Positions 1 to 8,248 are shown, numbered from the stretch's first letter. The stretch is DNA of 64,000 bases from Actinoplanes sp. NBRC 103695 (GCF_030269485.1 NZ_BSTL01000005.1:45010-109009); one strand, 5' to 3'. The notes: generated from the sequence alone by a model not told the origin. Translations and numbers: made by a program.

Positions 1-162
1 CCTTGCTCGCGTTCGCCGCCTTGCTCGCGTTCGCCGCCTTGCTCGCGTTCGCCGCCTTGCTCGCGTTCGCCGCCTTGCTCGCGTTCGCCGCCTTGCTCGC
101 GTTCGCCGCCTTGCTCGCGTTCGCCGCCTTGCTCGCGTTCGCCGCCCTGCCCGCGTTCGCCG
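1..162. repeat. 18-bp tandem repeat array inside the FakA-like gene
   Basis: Eight perfect copies of an 18-bp unit (ccttgctcgcgttcgccg) fill 1-144, and a degenerate ninth copy fills 145-162. The array continues past the left edge, so its full length is unknown. In the minus-strand coding frame each unit encodes Gly-Gly-Glu-Arg-Glu-Gln, so copy-number change would keep the reading frame. Confidence 0.97.
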
Positions 163-1454
163 GTCAGCCCGTCTCGGCTGCGTTCGCCGCCCTGATCGCC
201 TTGCCCGTGCGTGTGATCGCCGCCCAGCCGATCCTCCAGCCGGGTCACGCTGATCCGATGCGGCCGCCCCGCCTCGAGGCCCGCCTCGATGGCGGCCCCG
301 ACGGCAGTGACCTCGACATGGACGTGCACGTTCCAGGTGGGCGGCTCGCCGTCACCGGTGCCCACCACCACGAGCGAGTCCCCGAGCAGGCTCAACCGCG
401 CGCGCAGCACACCGATTGCCTCGGCGGAAGCGTCCAGCAGGTACTGAACCTCATACCCGAACCCGAAGCCCGCCGCCGACGCGACGTCACCTCGTGGGGC
501 CGTGGCGTCCTGACGATCCGCCGCAGCGCCGCCCGCCTCCTCGATCTCGCTGCGCACCGCGAAGGGCCTTTCCCCACCCGCTGCGGGGCTGGGTCCCGCT
601 GCGGGGCTCGGTCCGACTGCGGGGCTCGGGCCGACTGCGGGGCTCGGGCCGACTGCGGGGCTCGGGCCCACCGCGGGGCTCGGGCCCGTCTCGGAGGTTG
701 ATCCCACTTCGGGGGCCGAAGAGGGGAGGAGGTTCGGCTTCTCCTCGCCACCGGCCGGCCCCAACGCTTCGACGAGGGCCTCGAGAAGAAGGACGAGCCC
801 GCGCCCGCCCGCGTCCACGACGCCGGCTCGGGCCAGCACGGGAAGCTGCTGCGGCGTCCGGGCCAAGGCCTCGGCGGCCGCTCGCGCCGCGGCCCGCGCT
901 GTCGCCCGGAGGTCGTCGGACTTGAGCCGGCCCGCCGCCTCCGCCGCCGCGGCCACCACCGACAGGACGGTGCCCTCGACCGGCCGGGCCACCGCCGCGT
1001 AGGCGGCCTCGCTGGCTGTGCGCAGGGCCGACGCCAGTTCGCCGCCCCGGACCGTGACCGTTGTGGCGAAGCTGTCGGCCATGCCGCGGAAGATCTGCGA
1101 CACGATCACCCCGGAGTTGCCGCGGGCGCCCAGCAGCGCCCCACGCGCCATCCGGCGCATCGCCCGCACCGGAGGCGTGCTGACGCCGTCACCGGGAGGC
1201 GTGCCGGCGGCGCTTCCGGGAGGGGTGTCGGCGGCGTCAGCCGGAGGCGAGCCTGCCGCGTCGCCTGGAGAGTTGTCCGCGGACGACAACGCCTCGGCCG
1301 CCGAGGTCAGGGTGAGCACCAGGTTGGTGCCGGTGTCGCCGTCGGGCACCGGGTAGACGTTGAGCTCGTCGATCTCGTGCTGGTGGGCCCGGAGCGCGGC
1401 GAGCCCGCCACCGCACCAGCGGTGGACGGCCGCGTCGTCCAGCGTTTCCAGCAC
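1..1454 (-). CDS. FakA/DAK2-domain fatty-acid-kinase-like protein (3' end outside window)
   Basis: Reading from a GTG at 1454 the frame stays open to the left edge, so the C-terminus is missing. The N-terminal part is a DAK2 (DhaL-like) domain: residues about 29-42 read [14 protein letters not shown], the ATP/metal-binding signature of the family, and later PVEGTVL appears. A C-terminal FakA/DegV-like part follows a low-complexity linker, with [12 protein letters not shown] and a WNVHVHV strand. FakA homologues phosphorylate fatty acids bound to FakB; in actinomycetes this DAK2 gene usually sits next to rpmB, as here, though divergent. Two in-frame 18-bp repeat arrays add hexapeptide repeats (P-A-V-G-P-S in the linker and G-G-E-R-E-Q near the left edge), unusual for the family. 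Family call is firm; substrate is inferred. Confidence 0.88.
   Translation of the reverse strand, partial: MLETLDDAAVHRWCGGGLAALRAHQHEIDELNVYPVPDGDTGTNLVLTLTSAAEALSSADNSPGDAAGSPPADAADTPPGSAAGTPPGDGVSTPPVRAMRRMARGALLGARGNSGVIVSQIFRGMADSFATTVTVRGGELASALRTASEAAYAAVARPVEGTVLSVVAAAAEAAGRLKSDDLRATARAAARAAAEALARTPQQLPVLARAGVVDAGGRGLVLLLEALVEALGPAGGEEKPNLLPSSAPEVGSTSETGPSPAVGPSPAVGPSPAVGPSPAVGPSPAAGPSPAAGGERPFAVRSEIEEAGGAAADRQDATAPRGDVASAAGFGFGYEVQYLLDASAEAIGVLRARLSLLGDSLVVVGTGDGEPPTWNVHVHVEVTAVGAAIEAGLEAGRPHRISVTRLEDRLGGDHTHGQGDQGGERSRDGLTGERGQGGEREQGGEREQGGEREQGGEREQGGEREQGGEREQGGEREQGGEREQ
581..688. repeat. Second 18-bp tandem repeat array (six units) in the FakA-like gene
   Basis: Six adjacent 18-bp units close to ctgcggggctcgggccga. 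In the minus-strand frame they encode Pro-Ala-Val-Gly-Pro-Ser repeats and form the linker between the DAK2 and C-terminal domains. Units 3 and 4 are identical; the others differ by a few bases. Confidence 0.93.
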
Positions 1455-1608
1455 GCTCCGACCTTACTGGGGACGACCGACATTTCCCCGCGTACGTGAG
1501 GCCGATTGGCCCCCGCCCCGGGGCATCGGGTACCGTGGTCGGGTTGCCTGTGGGCGGTTCAGTCCTGGGCGCTTCAGTTCTCAGATTTCAGATCTCAGGA
1601 GTGTTCCC

Positions 1609-1800
1609 GTGGCTAGCGTGTGTGACGTCTGTGGCAAGGGACCGGGCTTCGGCCACAACGTGTCCCACTCGCACCGGCGGACCAACCGCCGCTGGAACCC
1701 GAACATCCAGTCGGTGCGTACCCCGGCCGGTGGCGGCACGACCAAGAAGCTGCAGGTCTGCACCTCGTGCATCAAGGCCGGCAAGGTCGTTCGCGCCTAA
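1609..1800 (+). CDS. rpmB: 50S ribosomal protein L28
   Basis: A 63-residue L28. The start GTG at 1609 is chosen because the product then begins [20 protein letters not shown], the normal L28 start, and AGGAG lies at 1597-1601. Two CxxC pairs (CDVC near the N-terminus, CTSC near the C-terminus) make it the zinc-binding type. The body [12 protein letters not shown] is characteristic. The gene is transcribed away from the FakA-like gene and is followed by a strong hairpin. Confidence 0.97.
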   Translation: MASVCDVCGKGPGFGHNVSHSHRRTNRRWNPNIQSVRTPAGGGTTKKLQVCTSCIKAGKVVRA

Positions 1801-1815
1801 TCTCGCTGTGTCGGC

Positions 1816-1844
1816 GACCCCTGGAGGCTGAGCCTCCGGGGGTC
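1816..1844 (+). terminator. Hairpin terminator after rpmB
   Basis: A 13-bp stem (left 1816-1828, right 1832-1844, one G-U pair) with a 3-nt loop starts 15 nt after the rpmB stop. There is no long T-tract, as is common for actinomycete terminators. Confidence 0.75.
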
Positions 1845-1944
1845 GTTTGCGTGTGCCTGAGCCTCCGGGTCGTCTGCGTGTAGTTGAACGAAACACGAGG
1901 GATAGTCCAAGTGCTCGACGTCAGCCTCCGGGTCGTCTGCGTGT
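1831..1944. repeat. Three dispersed copies of the terminator right arm
   Basis: The sequence agcctccgggtcgtctgcgt with its following gt recurs at 1860-1881 and 1923-1944. A variant copy with two extra G and one substitution lies at 1831-1854, where it forms the right arm of the rpmB terminator. The remainder of this spacer up to the acetyltransferase gene shows no other feature. Confidence 0.85.
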
Positions 1945-1990
1945 GGCAGGGCTCCGGGGAGCAGGCGGGCCGGGAAAAGGCCCCTGGTGG

Positions 1991-2449
1991 TCAGAGGTCC
2001 AGGGCGAAGGACAGCACCCCGGGCGCACCCTTGTAGTAGCCGAAGTCAGGGATCCGGACATATCCGGCCGACTCGTAGAGCCCGATCGCCTCGGGCTGCT
2101 TGTCGCCGGTCTCCAGGATGACCCGCTTCATGCCGGCCGCCCGGGCGGACTCCTCGATCGTCGCCAGCAGGCGCCGTGCCACGCCCCGCCCGCGTGCCGC
2201 CGGCGTGGTGAACATGCGCTTGAGTTCGGCGTCCGTACCGTGGCGTCGCCAGCCGCCGCACCCCACCAGCGCGTCGCCGTCGACGGCGGCGAAGAAGGCG
2301 CCGACCGGCGGGTCGAAGTCGGTGAGCGTCACCGGTGTGTCGTCGCCGCTGCCTCCGTACCGTCCGCCGAGTTCGGTCAGAGCCTCGGTGACCAGCGCCT
2401 GCACGCGCGGGTCGGCGAAGCCGATCTCACGCACCTCGATCTCATCCAC
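1991..2449 (-). CDS. GNAT-family N-acetyltransferase
   Basis: A 152-residue single-domain GNAT protein. The acetyl-CoA pyrophosphate-binding motif A is visible as RGRGVARRLL (about residues 86-95), followed by the typical C-terminal segment EAIGLYESAGYVRIPDFGYY, in which Asn/Tyr-type ends of GNAT motif B are recognisable. It transfers an acetyl group from acetyl-CoA to an unknown amine; nothing here tells the acceptor. It follows thiL on the same strand with a 65-nt gap, so co-transcription is possible. Confidence 0.88.
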   Translation of the reverse strand: MDEIEVREIGFADPRVQALVTEALTELGGRYGGSGDDTPVTLTDFDPPVGAFFAAVDGDALVGCGGWRRHGTDAELKRMFTTPAARGRGVARRLLATIEESARAAGMKRVILETGDKQPEAIGLYESAGYVRIPDFGYYKGAPGVLSFALDL

Positions 2450-2514
2450 GAGGCGACCCTAAACGTCTGAGCGCGGTCCCGGCCTCGCCCGGGAGGGCGA
2501 GTGTGGGACAACGC

Positions 2515-3450
2515 TCAGCGGAAGTGGTCCCAGCCGCTCCCCCCGGTCCACGGCGTGCGGTCGACGGTCACCCCGGTGCCCTCGTGCACGGTGCCGATCA
2601 CCCGGAAGCCGGGCGGCACCGCGGCCTCCGGCGGGAAGGTCGCGGCGAGGGCGTGGTCGTCCCCGCCGGTCAGGATCCAGAGGTACGGGTCCACGCCGAG
2701 CGCGCTGGCCGCGTCGCGCATCTGGTCGGGGATCCCGAAGGCTTCCCGCCGCACGTCGATGCCGACCACGCTCCCGGTGGCGATGTGCCCGAGGTCCTGG
2801 AGCAGGCCGTCGGACACGTCGATCATCGCGGTGGCGCCCGCCTGAGCGGCCGCCGTGCCCGCCGCGTACGGAACCTCGGGCCGCCGGTACGCCTCGACGA
2901 AGACCTTCGGGGTGCGGAAGCCGCGGGACAGGATCGCGTATCCGGCGGCGGCGAACCCGGTCCGCCCGGCCAGCGCGAGCACGTCGCCGGGCTGGGCGCC
3001 GGTCCGGGTCACCGGCGGGCGGCCGCCCAGGTCGCCGAGCGCGGTCACCGCCACGGTCAGCGGCCCCGCCGAGACGTCGCCGCCGACGACGCTCGCGCCC
3101 ACCTTGGCGGCCTCCGCGGCGAGCCCGCCGGCCAGCTCCTCGGGCCAGGACATCTCCAGGTCGGTGGGCGCCACGAGAGCCATCAGCAGCGCGGTCGGGG
3201 CGGCGCCCATGGCCGCGATGTCGGCCAGGTTCGCGGCGGCCGCACGGTGCCCGACGTCGGTGGCGGTGCACCAGTCCCGGCGGAAGTGCCTGCCCTCGAC
3301 GAGCACGTCGGTGCTCGCCACCACCCGGCCGTCCGGCGCCGCGACGAGTGCGGCGTCGTCGCCGGGGCCGAGCAGGGTGGCGGGGCCGTCGTCGAGGCGC
3401 GCGACAATACGCGCGATCAGCCCGAACTCGCCGGCCTCGGCGATGCTCAC
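2515..3450 (-). CDS. thiL: Thiamine-monophosphate kinase
   Basis: A 311-residue ThiL, the usual length. It phosphorylates thiamine monophosphate to the active cofactor thiamine pyrophosphate in the cytoplasm. Signatures seen in order: GEFGLIARI at the N-terminus, GPGDDAALV (Mg/ATP site), STDVLVEGRHF, AANLADIAAMGA, and C-terminal MIDVSDGLLQDL. Start GTG at 3450 gives the standard N-terminus. It is divergent from the Lrp-domain gene across a 110-bp spacer that must hold both promoters. Confidence 0.95.
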   Translation of the reverse strand: MSIAEAGEFGLIARIVARLDDGPATLLGPGDDAALVAAPDGRVVASTDVLVEGRHFRRDWCTATDVGHRAAAANLADIAAMGAAPTALLMALVAPTDLEMSWPEELAGGLAAEAAKVGASVVGGDVSAGPLTVAVTALGDLGGRPPVTRTGAQPGDVLALAGRTGFAAAGYAILSRGFRTPKVFVEAYRRPEVPYAAGTAAAQAGATAMIDVSDGLLQDLGHIATGSVVGIDVRREAFGIPDQMRDAASALGVDPYLWILTGGDDHALAATFPPEAAVPPGFRVIGTVHEGTGVTVDRTPWTGGSGWDHFR

Positions 3451-3560
3451 GTAGCTTTCCCCCTCATTGGTGGCCGCCTGAGGTGGCGGCCCGCTGCCGA
3501 GCCGATCCGTACGGTAGTTTCACGTTCGGGTTCTCCCGTGCCGTCGGAAAGGAGTCAGTC

Positions 3561-3794
3561 GTGGTCCAGGCATACATCCTCATCCAGACGGAGGTCGGAA
3601 AGGCTCGTGACGTGGCCGCCGCGATCGACAAAATCGCCGGAGTGGTGCGCGTCGACGCGGTCACCGGGCCGTACGACGTCGTGGTGCTGACCGAGGCGCA
3701 CACGGTCGACGAGCTCGGCCGGCTGATTGTGAGCAAGGTCCAGTACGTGCCGGGCATCACGAGGACCCTTACCTGCAGCGTGGTAAACCTCTGA
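3561..3794 (+). CDS. Stand-alone Lrp/AsnC ligand-binding (RAM) domain protein
   Basis: A 77-residue protein that is just the C-terminal effector-binding domain of Lrp/AsnC regulators (AYILIQTEVGKARDVAAAI, then GPYDVVVLTEA and a final beta strand). No helix-turn-helix is present. GTG at 3561 is chosen because AAAGGAG (3548-3554) lies at the correct distance. Such short proteins can pair with full-length Lrp members and bind amino acids. It ends 2 nt before the DUF3515 gene, so the two are probably translationally coupled. Confidence 0.9.
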   Translation: MVQAYILIQTEVGKARDVAAAIDKIAGVVRVDAVTGPYDVVVLTEAHTVDELGRLIVSKVQYVPGITRTLTCSVVNL

Positions 3795-3796
3795 GC

Positions 3797-4426
3797 ATGG
3801 TCGACCTGAAGACCCGTACCCCTGTGAAGCCGGACCCGGGCAACCGCCGCGCCGCGCTCTGGGCCGCCGTGGTCGCTCTCCCGGTGGCGTTGATCGTCGG
3901 GGTGGTGTTCTTCCTCGCGATCAAGCCGGAGCCGGCCGCCGCGCCGAAGGCCTCAGCATCGGCCCCGGTGGCCGTCCCGTCGACGCCGGTGGAGATCGCT
4001 GCGCCCAAGCTGACCGAGCGCGCCGCGCTGGTGTGCCTGGCGGTGACCTCCCAGCTGCCGGACACGGTGCGAAACCTGCCCGCGCGCAAGGTGAGCGCGG
4101 GCCCGGAGCAGAACGCGGCGTACGGCGAGCCGCCCCTGACCGTGTCCTGCGGGACGCCGGCGCCGCAGATGTGCCCCCTGGAGGGCACTGGGCCGGCGGG
4201 CTGTGTGCCGCTGACCGCCGACCTGCTGATCATGAACCGGGTCTGCTGGTACGGCACGACCGGCGCGTCCGGCGCCGTCTTCACCACGATGGACCGTGAG
4301 GTCGCCGTCCGGGTGACCATCCCGGCCACGTACGAGAACCCGGCCCAGTGGGCGAACGAGTTCTCCGACGTCGTGATCAAGACGGTCAAGTCCAAGACCG
4401 CGGGAGTGCCGAGCGGCTGCAGATAA
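3797..4426 (+). CDS. DUF3515 membrane-anchored protein
   Basis: A 209-residue protein with one N-terminal transmembrane segment (about residues 23-42, LWAAVVALPVALIVGVVFFL), an Ala/Pro linker (residues 46-68) and an extracytoplasmic domain carrying six cysteines that could form disulfides. This matches the actinobacterial DUF3515 family, commonly found beside ddl, as here (convergent, 45 nt apart). Function is unknown; proximity to ddl and the exported domain suggest a cell-envelope role, which is inference only. Confidence 0.85.
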   Translation: MVDLKTRTPVKPDPGNRRAALWAAVVALPVALIVGVVFFLAIKPEPAAAPKASASAPVAVPSTPVEIAAPKLTERAALVCLAVTSQLPDTVRNLPARKVSAGPEQNAAYGEPPLTVSCGTPAPQMCPLEGTGPAGCVPLTADLLIMNRVCWYGTTGASGAVFTTMDREVAVRVTIPATYENPAQWANEFSDVVIKTVKSKTAGVPSGCR

Positions 4427-4471
4427 GTCAGCCTTGAGTCCGGTCAGGGGCGGCGGCGGGGCTGCGGATGG

Positions 4472-5566
4472 CTAGTGCAGGCCCGTTCCGCGGCGTAGTG
4501 CCGACTTGATGAGGCGGTCGATCAGCTTGGGGTACTCCAGGCCGGTGGCCGCCCACATCAGCGGGAACATCGACGTCGGCGTGAAGCCGGGCATCGTGTT
4601 GATCTCGTTGAGCAGCACCCGGTCGTCCTCGGTGACGAAGAAGTCGGCGCGGGCCAGGCCGGCGCAGTCCAGCGCGGTGAAGGTGCGCTGGGCGTACTCC
4701 CGGACCTTCGCGGTCACCTCGTCGGAGAGCTTGGCCGGCAGGTCGTACGCCGAGCCCTCCAGGTATTTCGCCTCGAAGTCGTAGAACTCGTGCCCGGACA
4801 GGTGGATCTCGGCCACCAGCGAGGTTTCGGGCACGCCGCCGGCCTCGCCCTCCAGCACGCCGCACTCCACCTCACGGCCGACGATCGCGGACTCGACGAG
4901 CACCTTGGGGTCGACGTCGCGCGCCTCGGCCACGGCGTCGTCCAGCTCGGACCAGTCGGAGACCTTGCTCACGCCGTACGACGAGCCGGCCCGGGCGGGC
5001 TTCACGAACACCGGCAGACCCAGCCGCTCCTTGTCCGCCTCGGACAGTGAGGCGCCGGCGCGGAGCACCGCGTACGGTCCGGTCGGGATGCCCTCGGCCA
5101 CCGCGAGCTTCTTGGTGAACTCCTTGTCCATGGCGGCCGCCGACGCGAAGACGTTGGCGCCCACGTAGGGGATGCCGGCCATCTCGAGCATGCCCTGGAT
5201 GGTGCCGTCCTCGCCGTACGCGCCGTGCAGCGCCGGGAACACCACGTCCACCCCGGCGAGCGAGCGTACGCCCTCGGTGGGGTCGACGACCGTCAGGCCG
5301 TCGGCGGTGGGGTCGGCGGGCAGCACGAGCGCGTTACCGGACGCGGCGGTGATCTCCGGCAGGCGCCGGTCGTTGATGGCCAGCTGCTCCGGGTCGCCGG
5401 CGGTGAGCACCCACGCGCCCTCCCGGGTGATGCCGACCGGCACCACCTCGTAGACGTCGGAGTCCAGCGCGTTCATGATGCTGCCCGCGGTGACGCAGGA
5501 GATGGCGTGCTCGTGGCTGCGTCCGCCGAAGACGACGGCGACACGGGTCTTGGGAGGGGTCGTCAC
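4472..5566 (-). CDS. ddl: D-alanine--D-alanine ligase
   Basis: A 364-residue cytoplasmic ATP-grasp ligase joining two D-Ala for peptidoglycan precursors. Motifs: VAVVFGGRSHEHAISC at the N-terminus, FPALHGAYGEDGTIQGMLE in the first third, FVKPARAGSSYGVSKV (ATP-grasp loop), ARADFFVTEDDRVLLNEINTMPGFTPTS (Mg-binding Asp/Glu/Asn and the C-terminal substrate motif). Length and motifs are complete. Its upstream neighbour is a DUF5318 gene rather than the gpsA often seen in actinomycetes. Confidence 0.97.
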   Translation of the reverse strand: MTTPPKTRVAVVFGGRSHEHAISCVTAGSIMNALDSDVYEVVPVGITREGAWVLTAGDPEQLAINDRRLPEITAASGNALVLPADPTADGLTVVDPTEGVRSLAGVDVVFPALHGAYGEDGTIQGMLEMAGIPYVGANVFASAAAMDKEFTKKLAVAEGIPTGPYAVLRAGASLSEADKERLGLPVFVKPARAGSSYGVSKVSDWSELDDAVAEARDVDPKVLVESAIVGREVECGVLEGEAGGVPETSLVAEIHLSGHEFYDFEAKYLEGSAYDLPAKLSDEVTAKVREYAQRTFTALDCAGLARADFFVTEDDRVLLNEINTMPGFTPTSMFPLMWAATGLEYPKLIDRLIKSALRRGTGLH

Positions 5567-5691
5567 AGGGAGGGGCCTCTCGGTGGGCGGGCTACGGCCT
5601 GGCGCGGATATGACCTACAGCACTTCGGGCACCCTACTCTCCGTAGGCAGTGGACGGGCAAAGTGGCTCCACCCAGTACTGCGGGTGACGA

Positions 5692-6060
5692 TCAGGATGC
5701 GCTTCGCACTCCGAAGGACTGGGGGAGCACCCCGGTCTCCCAGAGACCGTCCAGATGCGCCAGGAAGCCGGTGAGGCTGCGCTCGACGTCCCTGCGCTCG
5801 GCGACCGGCAGGGTTGCCAGGGGGTCGGTGAAGACCAGCCCGGCGGGCAGCGCGGAGCGGCTGCCGACGAACTTGCGGCAAGCGGTGCACCAGACGTAGG
5901 AGACCAGGGTGGGCCGGCGCGCGGTTTCAGGCTTTGTCAGGTACGCCCGGAGCGCCCGCGCCCCGCAGGACGGGCAGTCACGCTCGCCCGGCTCGGCCAC
6001 GAAGGCCGTCCCCTCGGTGAGTGCGGCGACCTCGGCGCCGTCGAAGCTGTTCCACTCCAT
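5692..6060 (-). CDS. DUF5318-type zinc-ribbon protein
   Basis: A 122-residue protein beginning MEWNSFDGAEV at ATG 6060; an upstream in-frame extension to 6174 exists but overlaps a different coding remnant and is rejected. Two CxxC pairs (CPSCGA at about residue 30 and CTACRK at about residue 61) form a probable zinc ribbon. The layout and length match the small actinobacterial DUF5318 family. No function is known. It is on the same strand as ddl, 125 nt upstream of it. Confidence 0.8.
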   Translation of the reverse strand: MEWNSFDGAEVAALTEGTAFVAEPGERDCPSCGARALRAYLTKPETARRPTLVSYVWCTACRKFVGSRSALPAGLVFTDPLATLPVAERRDVERSLTGFLAHLDGLWETGVLPQSFGVRSAS

Positions 6061-6085
6061 GGCGACACCGTATGCCCGTACCCGA

Positions 6086-6368
6086 TCAGGTCTGGTCCTC
6101 GCCCCGCCGCCGGCGGCGAACGGTGAGCAGCACGCGCGCGGCGATCCCCAGCAACGCGATGATGCCGATGACACCGGCCGACCCAGGGCCGGTTCCAGTC
6201 GAACCCGTCGTCCTGCTCGTCCTGCCGGGGGCCACAGTGGTTCTGTGGCACGTCCTCGATGAGGACCGAGCCGAACGCCGGGTCGTCGAAGGTGACCACG
6301 GCGCGGGCGCCGGGCTCGGCGCGGAACTCGGTGATGGACCGGGCGTTGCCGACGTGGAATGACGCGAA
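6086..6368 (-). pseudogene. Remnant of a cell-surface protein C-terminus (frameshifted)
   Basis: Minus-strand translation gives the domain-like stretch HVGNARSITEFRAEPGARAV and VVTFDDPAFGSVLIEDVP in one frame. A Thr/Ser/Gly linker, a hydrophobic segment (AGVIGIIALLGIAARVLL) and an Arg-rich tail ending at TGA 6088-6086 follow in another frame. The order matches a C-terminal wall- or membrane-anchor end, but a one-base frame change is needed, close to a run of five C at about 6237-6245, and there is no start codon: the 5' side stops at the terminator hairpin of the neighbouring LAxTG gene. I read it as a decayed relative of a surface protein. Sequencing error is the alternative for the frameshift. 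Confidence 0.5.
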
Positions 6369-6398
6369 GGGCGCGCCGACCAGATGGTCGGCGCGCCC
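6369..6398 (-). terminator. Strong hairpin after the LAxTG surface-protein gene
   Basis: Perfect 14-bp inverted repeat (6369-6382 and 6385-6398) with a 2-nt centre, 28 nt past the stop of the minus-strand gene. It is symmetrical and could work in both directions. Confidence 0.8.
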
Positions 6399-6426
6399 TC
6401 AGCAGGAGCTAGCTGGTGTTACGCGA

Positions 6427-7332
6427 TCAGGCGGTGAACTTGATCTTCCGGCGGCGAGCCACGAAGAACAGCGCGGCGCCGATCAGGAGCACGGCACCCG
6501 CGGCACCGGCGACGGTGCTGGCGTTGGCACCGGTGTGGGCGAGCTCGTCGCCGCCACCCGCGCCGGTCGCCGAGCAGTCATCCGGCTTCTCGTAGGCGAT
6601 CGTGGTGGTCTCCTCGATCTCCTTGGCACCCACCTTGACGGTGAAGCCCGGAGTGGCGGAGAACTTCTCGGTCTTCTTCTGACCCGGCTTGACGGTCAGG
6701 GTCCGCTTCTCGCCCTTGCTGGTCTCGAGGGTCAGCGTGATCTCCACGCCGTCCTTCGGGTTGTCCAGGCCGATGACGATCGTGTCGCAGTCCATCTCGA
6801 CGATCGGGGTCGGCTCGGCCGGCGTGGCCGGGGTGTCGGGGGTGTCCGGGGTATCGGGGGTGTCCGGAGTGTCCGGGGTCTGCGGCTCGTCCGGCTTGCA
6901 GTCCGGCTTGATGTCGATGGTCTTCTCGGTGTCGCCCTTGATCTCCCCGTTGTTCCAGGAGAGGAAGACCTTGAGCGAAACCTTGGTGACCTTCTTGGGC
7001 AGCGTCTGGACCTCGGTGATCGTCTTGTTGGCCCCGATGGTGCCGTCCTTGACGATCGTCTTGAGCTGGCTGTCGGCGTTGAGCTGCAACGCCGCGCCCT
7101 CGCCGTTGGTCTGCTCGACCGCGGTGATGGTGGCCTCACGGTCGCCCGGCGCGTAGGCCGAGACGTTCCAGGTGATCTTCCAGTTGTCACCGGTCGGGCA
7201 GTCGGTCGAGACCTCGATGCCCGGGTGGTGAGCGCTCGCCGGGCTTTGCAGCGCCACGACACCGGTCATGCCGATGACGGCGCCGGCGGCGACCGCGAGG
7301 GTGCGGCGCAGGGGGGACTTCAGCAGGTTCAC
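6427..7332 (-). CDS. Secreted surface protein with LAHTG sortase (class E type) signal
   Basis: A 301-residue exported protein. It has a signal peptide (MNLLKSPLRRTLAVAAGAVI..., cleavage probably after SPASA, about residue 34), a middle beta-rich ectodomain, a PDT repeat linker (about residues 155-172), a second domain, and the sorting signal LAHTG at about residue 265 followed by a hydrophobic stretch and the Arg-rich tail RRRKIKFTA. LAxTG is the motif used by class E sortases in high-GC actinobacteria, which anchor proteins to peptidoglycan. Ligand or role of the ectodomain is unknown. Confidence 0.9.
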   Translation of the reverse strand: MNLLKSPLRRTLAVAAGAVIGMTGVVALQSPASAHHPGIEVSTDCPTGDNWKITWNVSAYAPGDREATITAVEQTNGEGAALQLNADSQLKTIVKDGTIGANKTITEVQTLPKKVTKVSLKVFLSWNNGEIKGDTEKTIDIKPDCKPDEPQTPDTPDTPDTPDTPDTPATPAEPTPIVEMDCDTIVIGLDNPKDGVEITLTLETSKGEKRTLTVKPGQKKTEKFSATPGFTVKVGAKEIEETTTIAYEKPDDCSATGAGGGDELAHTGANASTVAGAAGAVLLIGAALFFVARRRKIKFTA

Positions 7333-7672
7333 GCGTACTCCTGTGCTCCTGTGGTGGGTTCAGGGGTTTACGAGGTCACGAGGAGGCATGGCGCAAGCGC
7401 GAGAACGAGAGCGAGCCTTGCGACGACGCCTCCCCAACGTCGTCGGGCAGCCGACCGAAGTCAGCTGCAACAGGCAGTGACCATAGCGACTGCGGTGAAT
7501 TTGGGAAACCGATGAGCACCGCTTAATGGTGTCGATGCGAATCCGAGACCTTCGTTGTACCGAGAGGCATTTCATCGATTCGCTGGGTAGGGTTCGGGCA
7601 TTGCAGAATTCACCTGCGCGGCGGTCACCAGAGGGTGGTGCAGTACCTTCATGCCGTGCTAATGGGAGCCCA
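7333..7672. other. Intergenic region between divergent surface-protein and rsmD genes
   Basis: About 340 bp with no convincing gene. It must hold the promoters for both flanking genes, but I could not assign -35/-10 elements with confidence. The central part (about 7480-7620) is clearly less GC-rich than its surroundings. Confidence 0.6.
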
Positions 7673-8248
7673 ATGACCAGGATCATCGCCGGTGCGCACG
7701 GCGGCCGGCGGCTGGCCGCCCCGGCCGGTTCACAGACCCGTCCCACCTCCGACCGGGTGCGGGAGGCGCTCTTCAGCGCCCTCGAGTCGCTGACCGATCT
7801 GGACGGTGCCCGGTTCGTTGATCTCTATGCCGGTTCCGGGGCGGTCGGCCTGGAGGCATTGTCACGCGGAGCTACATTCACGCTTCTCGTTGAATCGGAT
7901 GCCAAGGCCGCGCGGGTCATCCGCGACAACATCGTCGCGCTGCGTGCTGGTTCGTCCGCCCGGCTGATCACCGGCAGGGTGGCGTCGGTGCTCGCCACCC
8001 CGCCCGAGGGCGGGCCGTTCGACGTGGTGTTCGCCGATCCGCCGTACGCCCTGGCCGACGACGAGTTGACCGAGGTGGAGACGTTGCTGGTGGCCAACGG
8101 CTGGCTGGCGCCGGACGCCGTGGTGGCGATCGAGCGCAGCACCCGTGCGGTGCCCAGAGGAGAGGATCTGAGCTGGGTGGACGGCATCACATCCGAGCGC
8201 AGCAGGCGCTACGGGGAGACCACCCTTTGGTACGGTCGCCGATCATGA
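7673..8248 (+). CDS. rsmD: 16S rRNA (guanine(966)-N2)-methyltransferase
   Basis: A 191-residue SAM-dependent methyltransferase acting on 16S rRNA. Start ATG at 7673 is chosen because the product begins MTRIIAGAHGGRRLAAP, the standard RsmD N-terminus. SAM-binding motif I is DLYAGSGAVGLEALSRGA (about residues 53-70) and the catalytic motif IV is FADPPY (about residue 118). It overlaps coaD by 4 nt (ATGA), the usual rsmD-coaD pairing. Confidence 0.95.
   Translation: MTRIIAGAHGGRRLAAPAGSQTRPTSDRVREALFSALESLTDLDGARFVDLYAGSGAVGLEALSRGATFTLLVESDAKAARVIRDNIVALRAGSSARLITGRVASVLATPPEGGPFDVVFADPPYALADDELTEVETLLVANGWLAPDAVVAIERSTRAVPRGEDLSWVDGITSERSRRYGETTLWYGRRS

Noticed and set aside
1..162. CRISPR-like array
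   Set aside because: The 18-bp units are contiguous with no spacers and lie in a coding frame.
3..701. Plus-strand open frame encoding a hydrophobic (LAFAAL)n repeat protein
   Set aside because: It is the antisense shadow of the repeat array in the minus-strand FakA-like gene, whose DAK2 and FakA motifs are unambiguous.
6060..6174. Upstream start for the DUF5318 gene
   Set aside because: The extra 38 residues overlap the surface-protein remnant in another frame and show no homology pattern; ATG 6060 gives the normal N-terminus.
7333..7672. Small ORFs in the rsmD upstream region
   Set aside because: No ribosome binding site, no recognisable protein pattern, and the composition is that of a promoter region.
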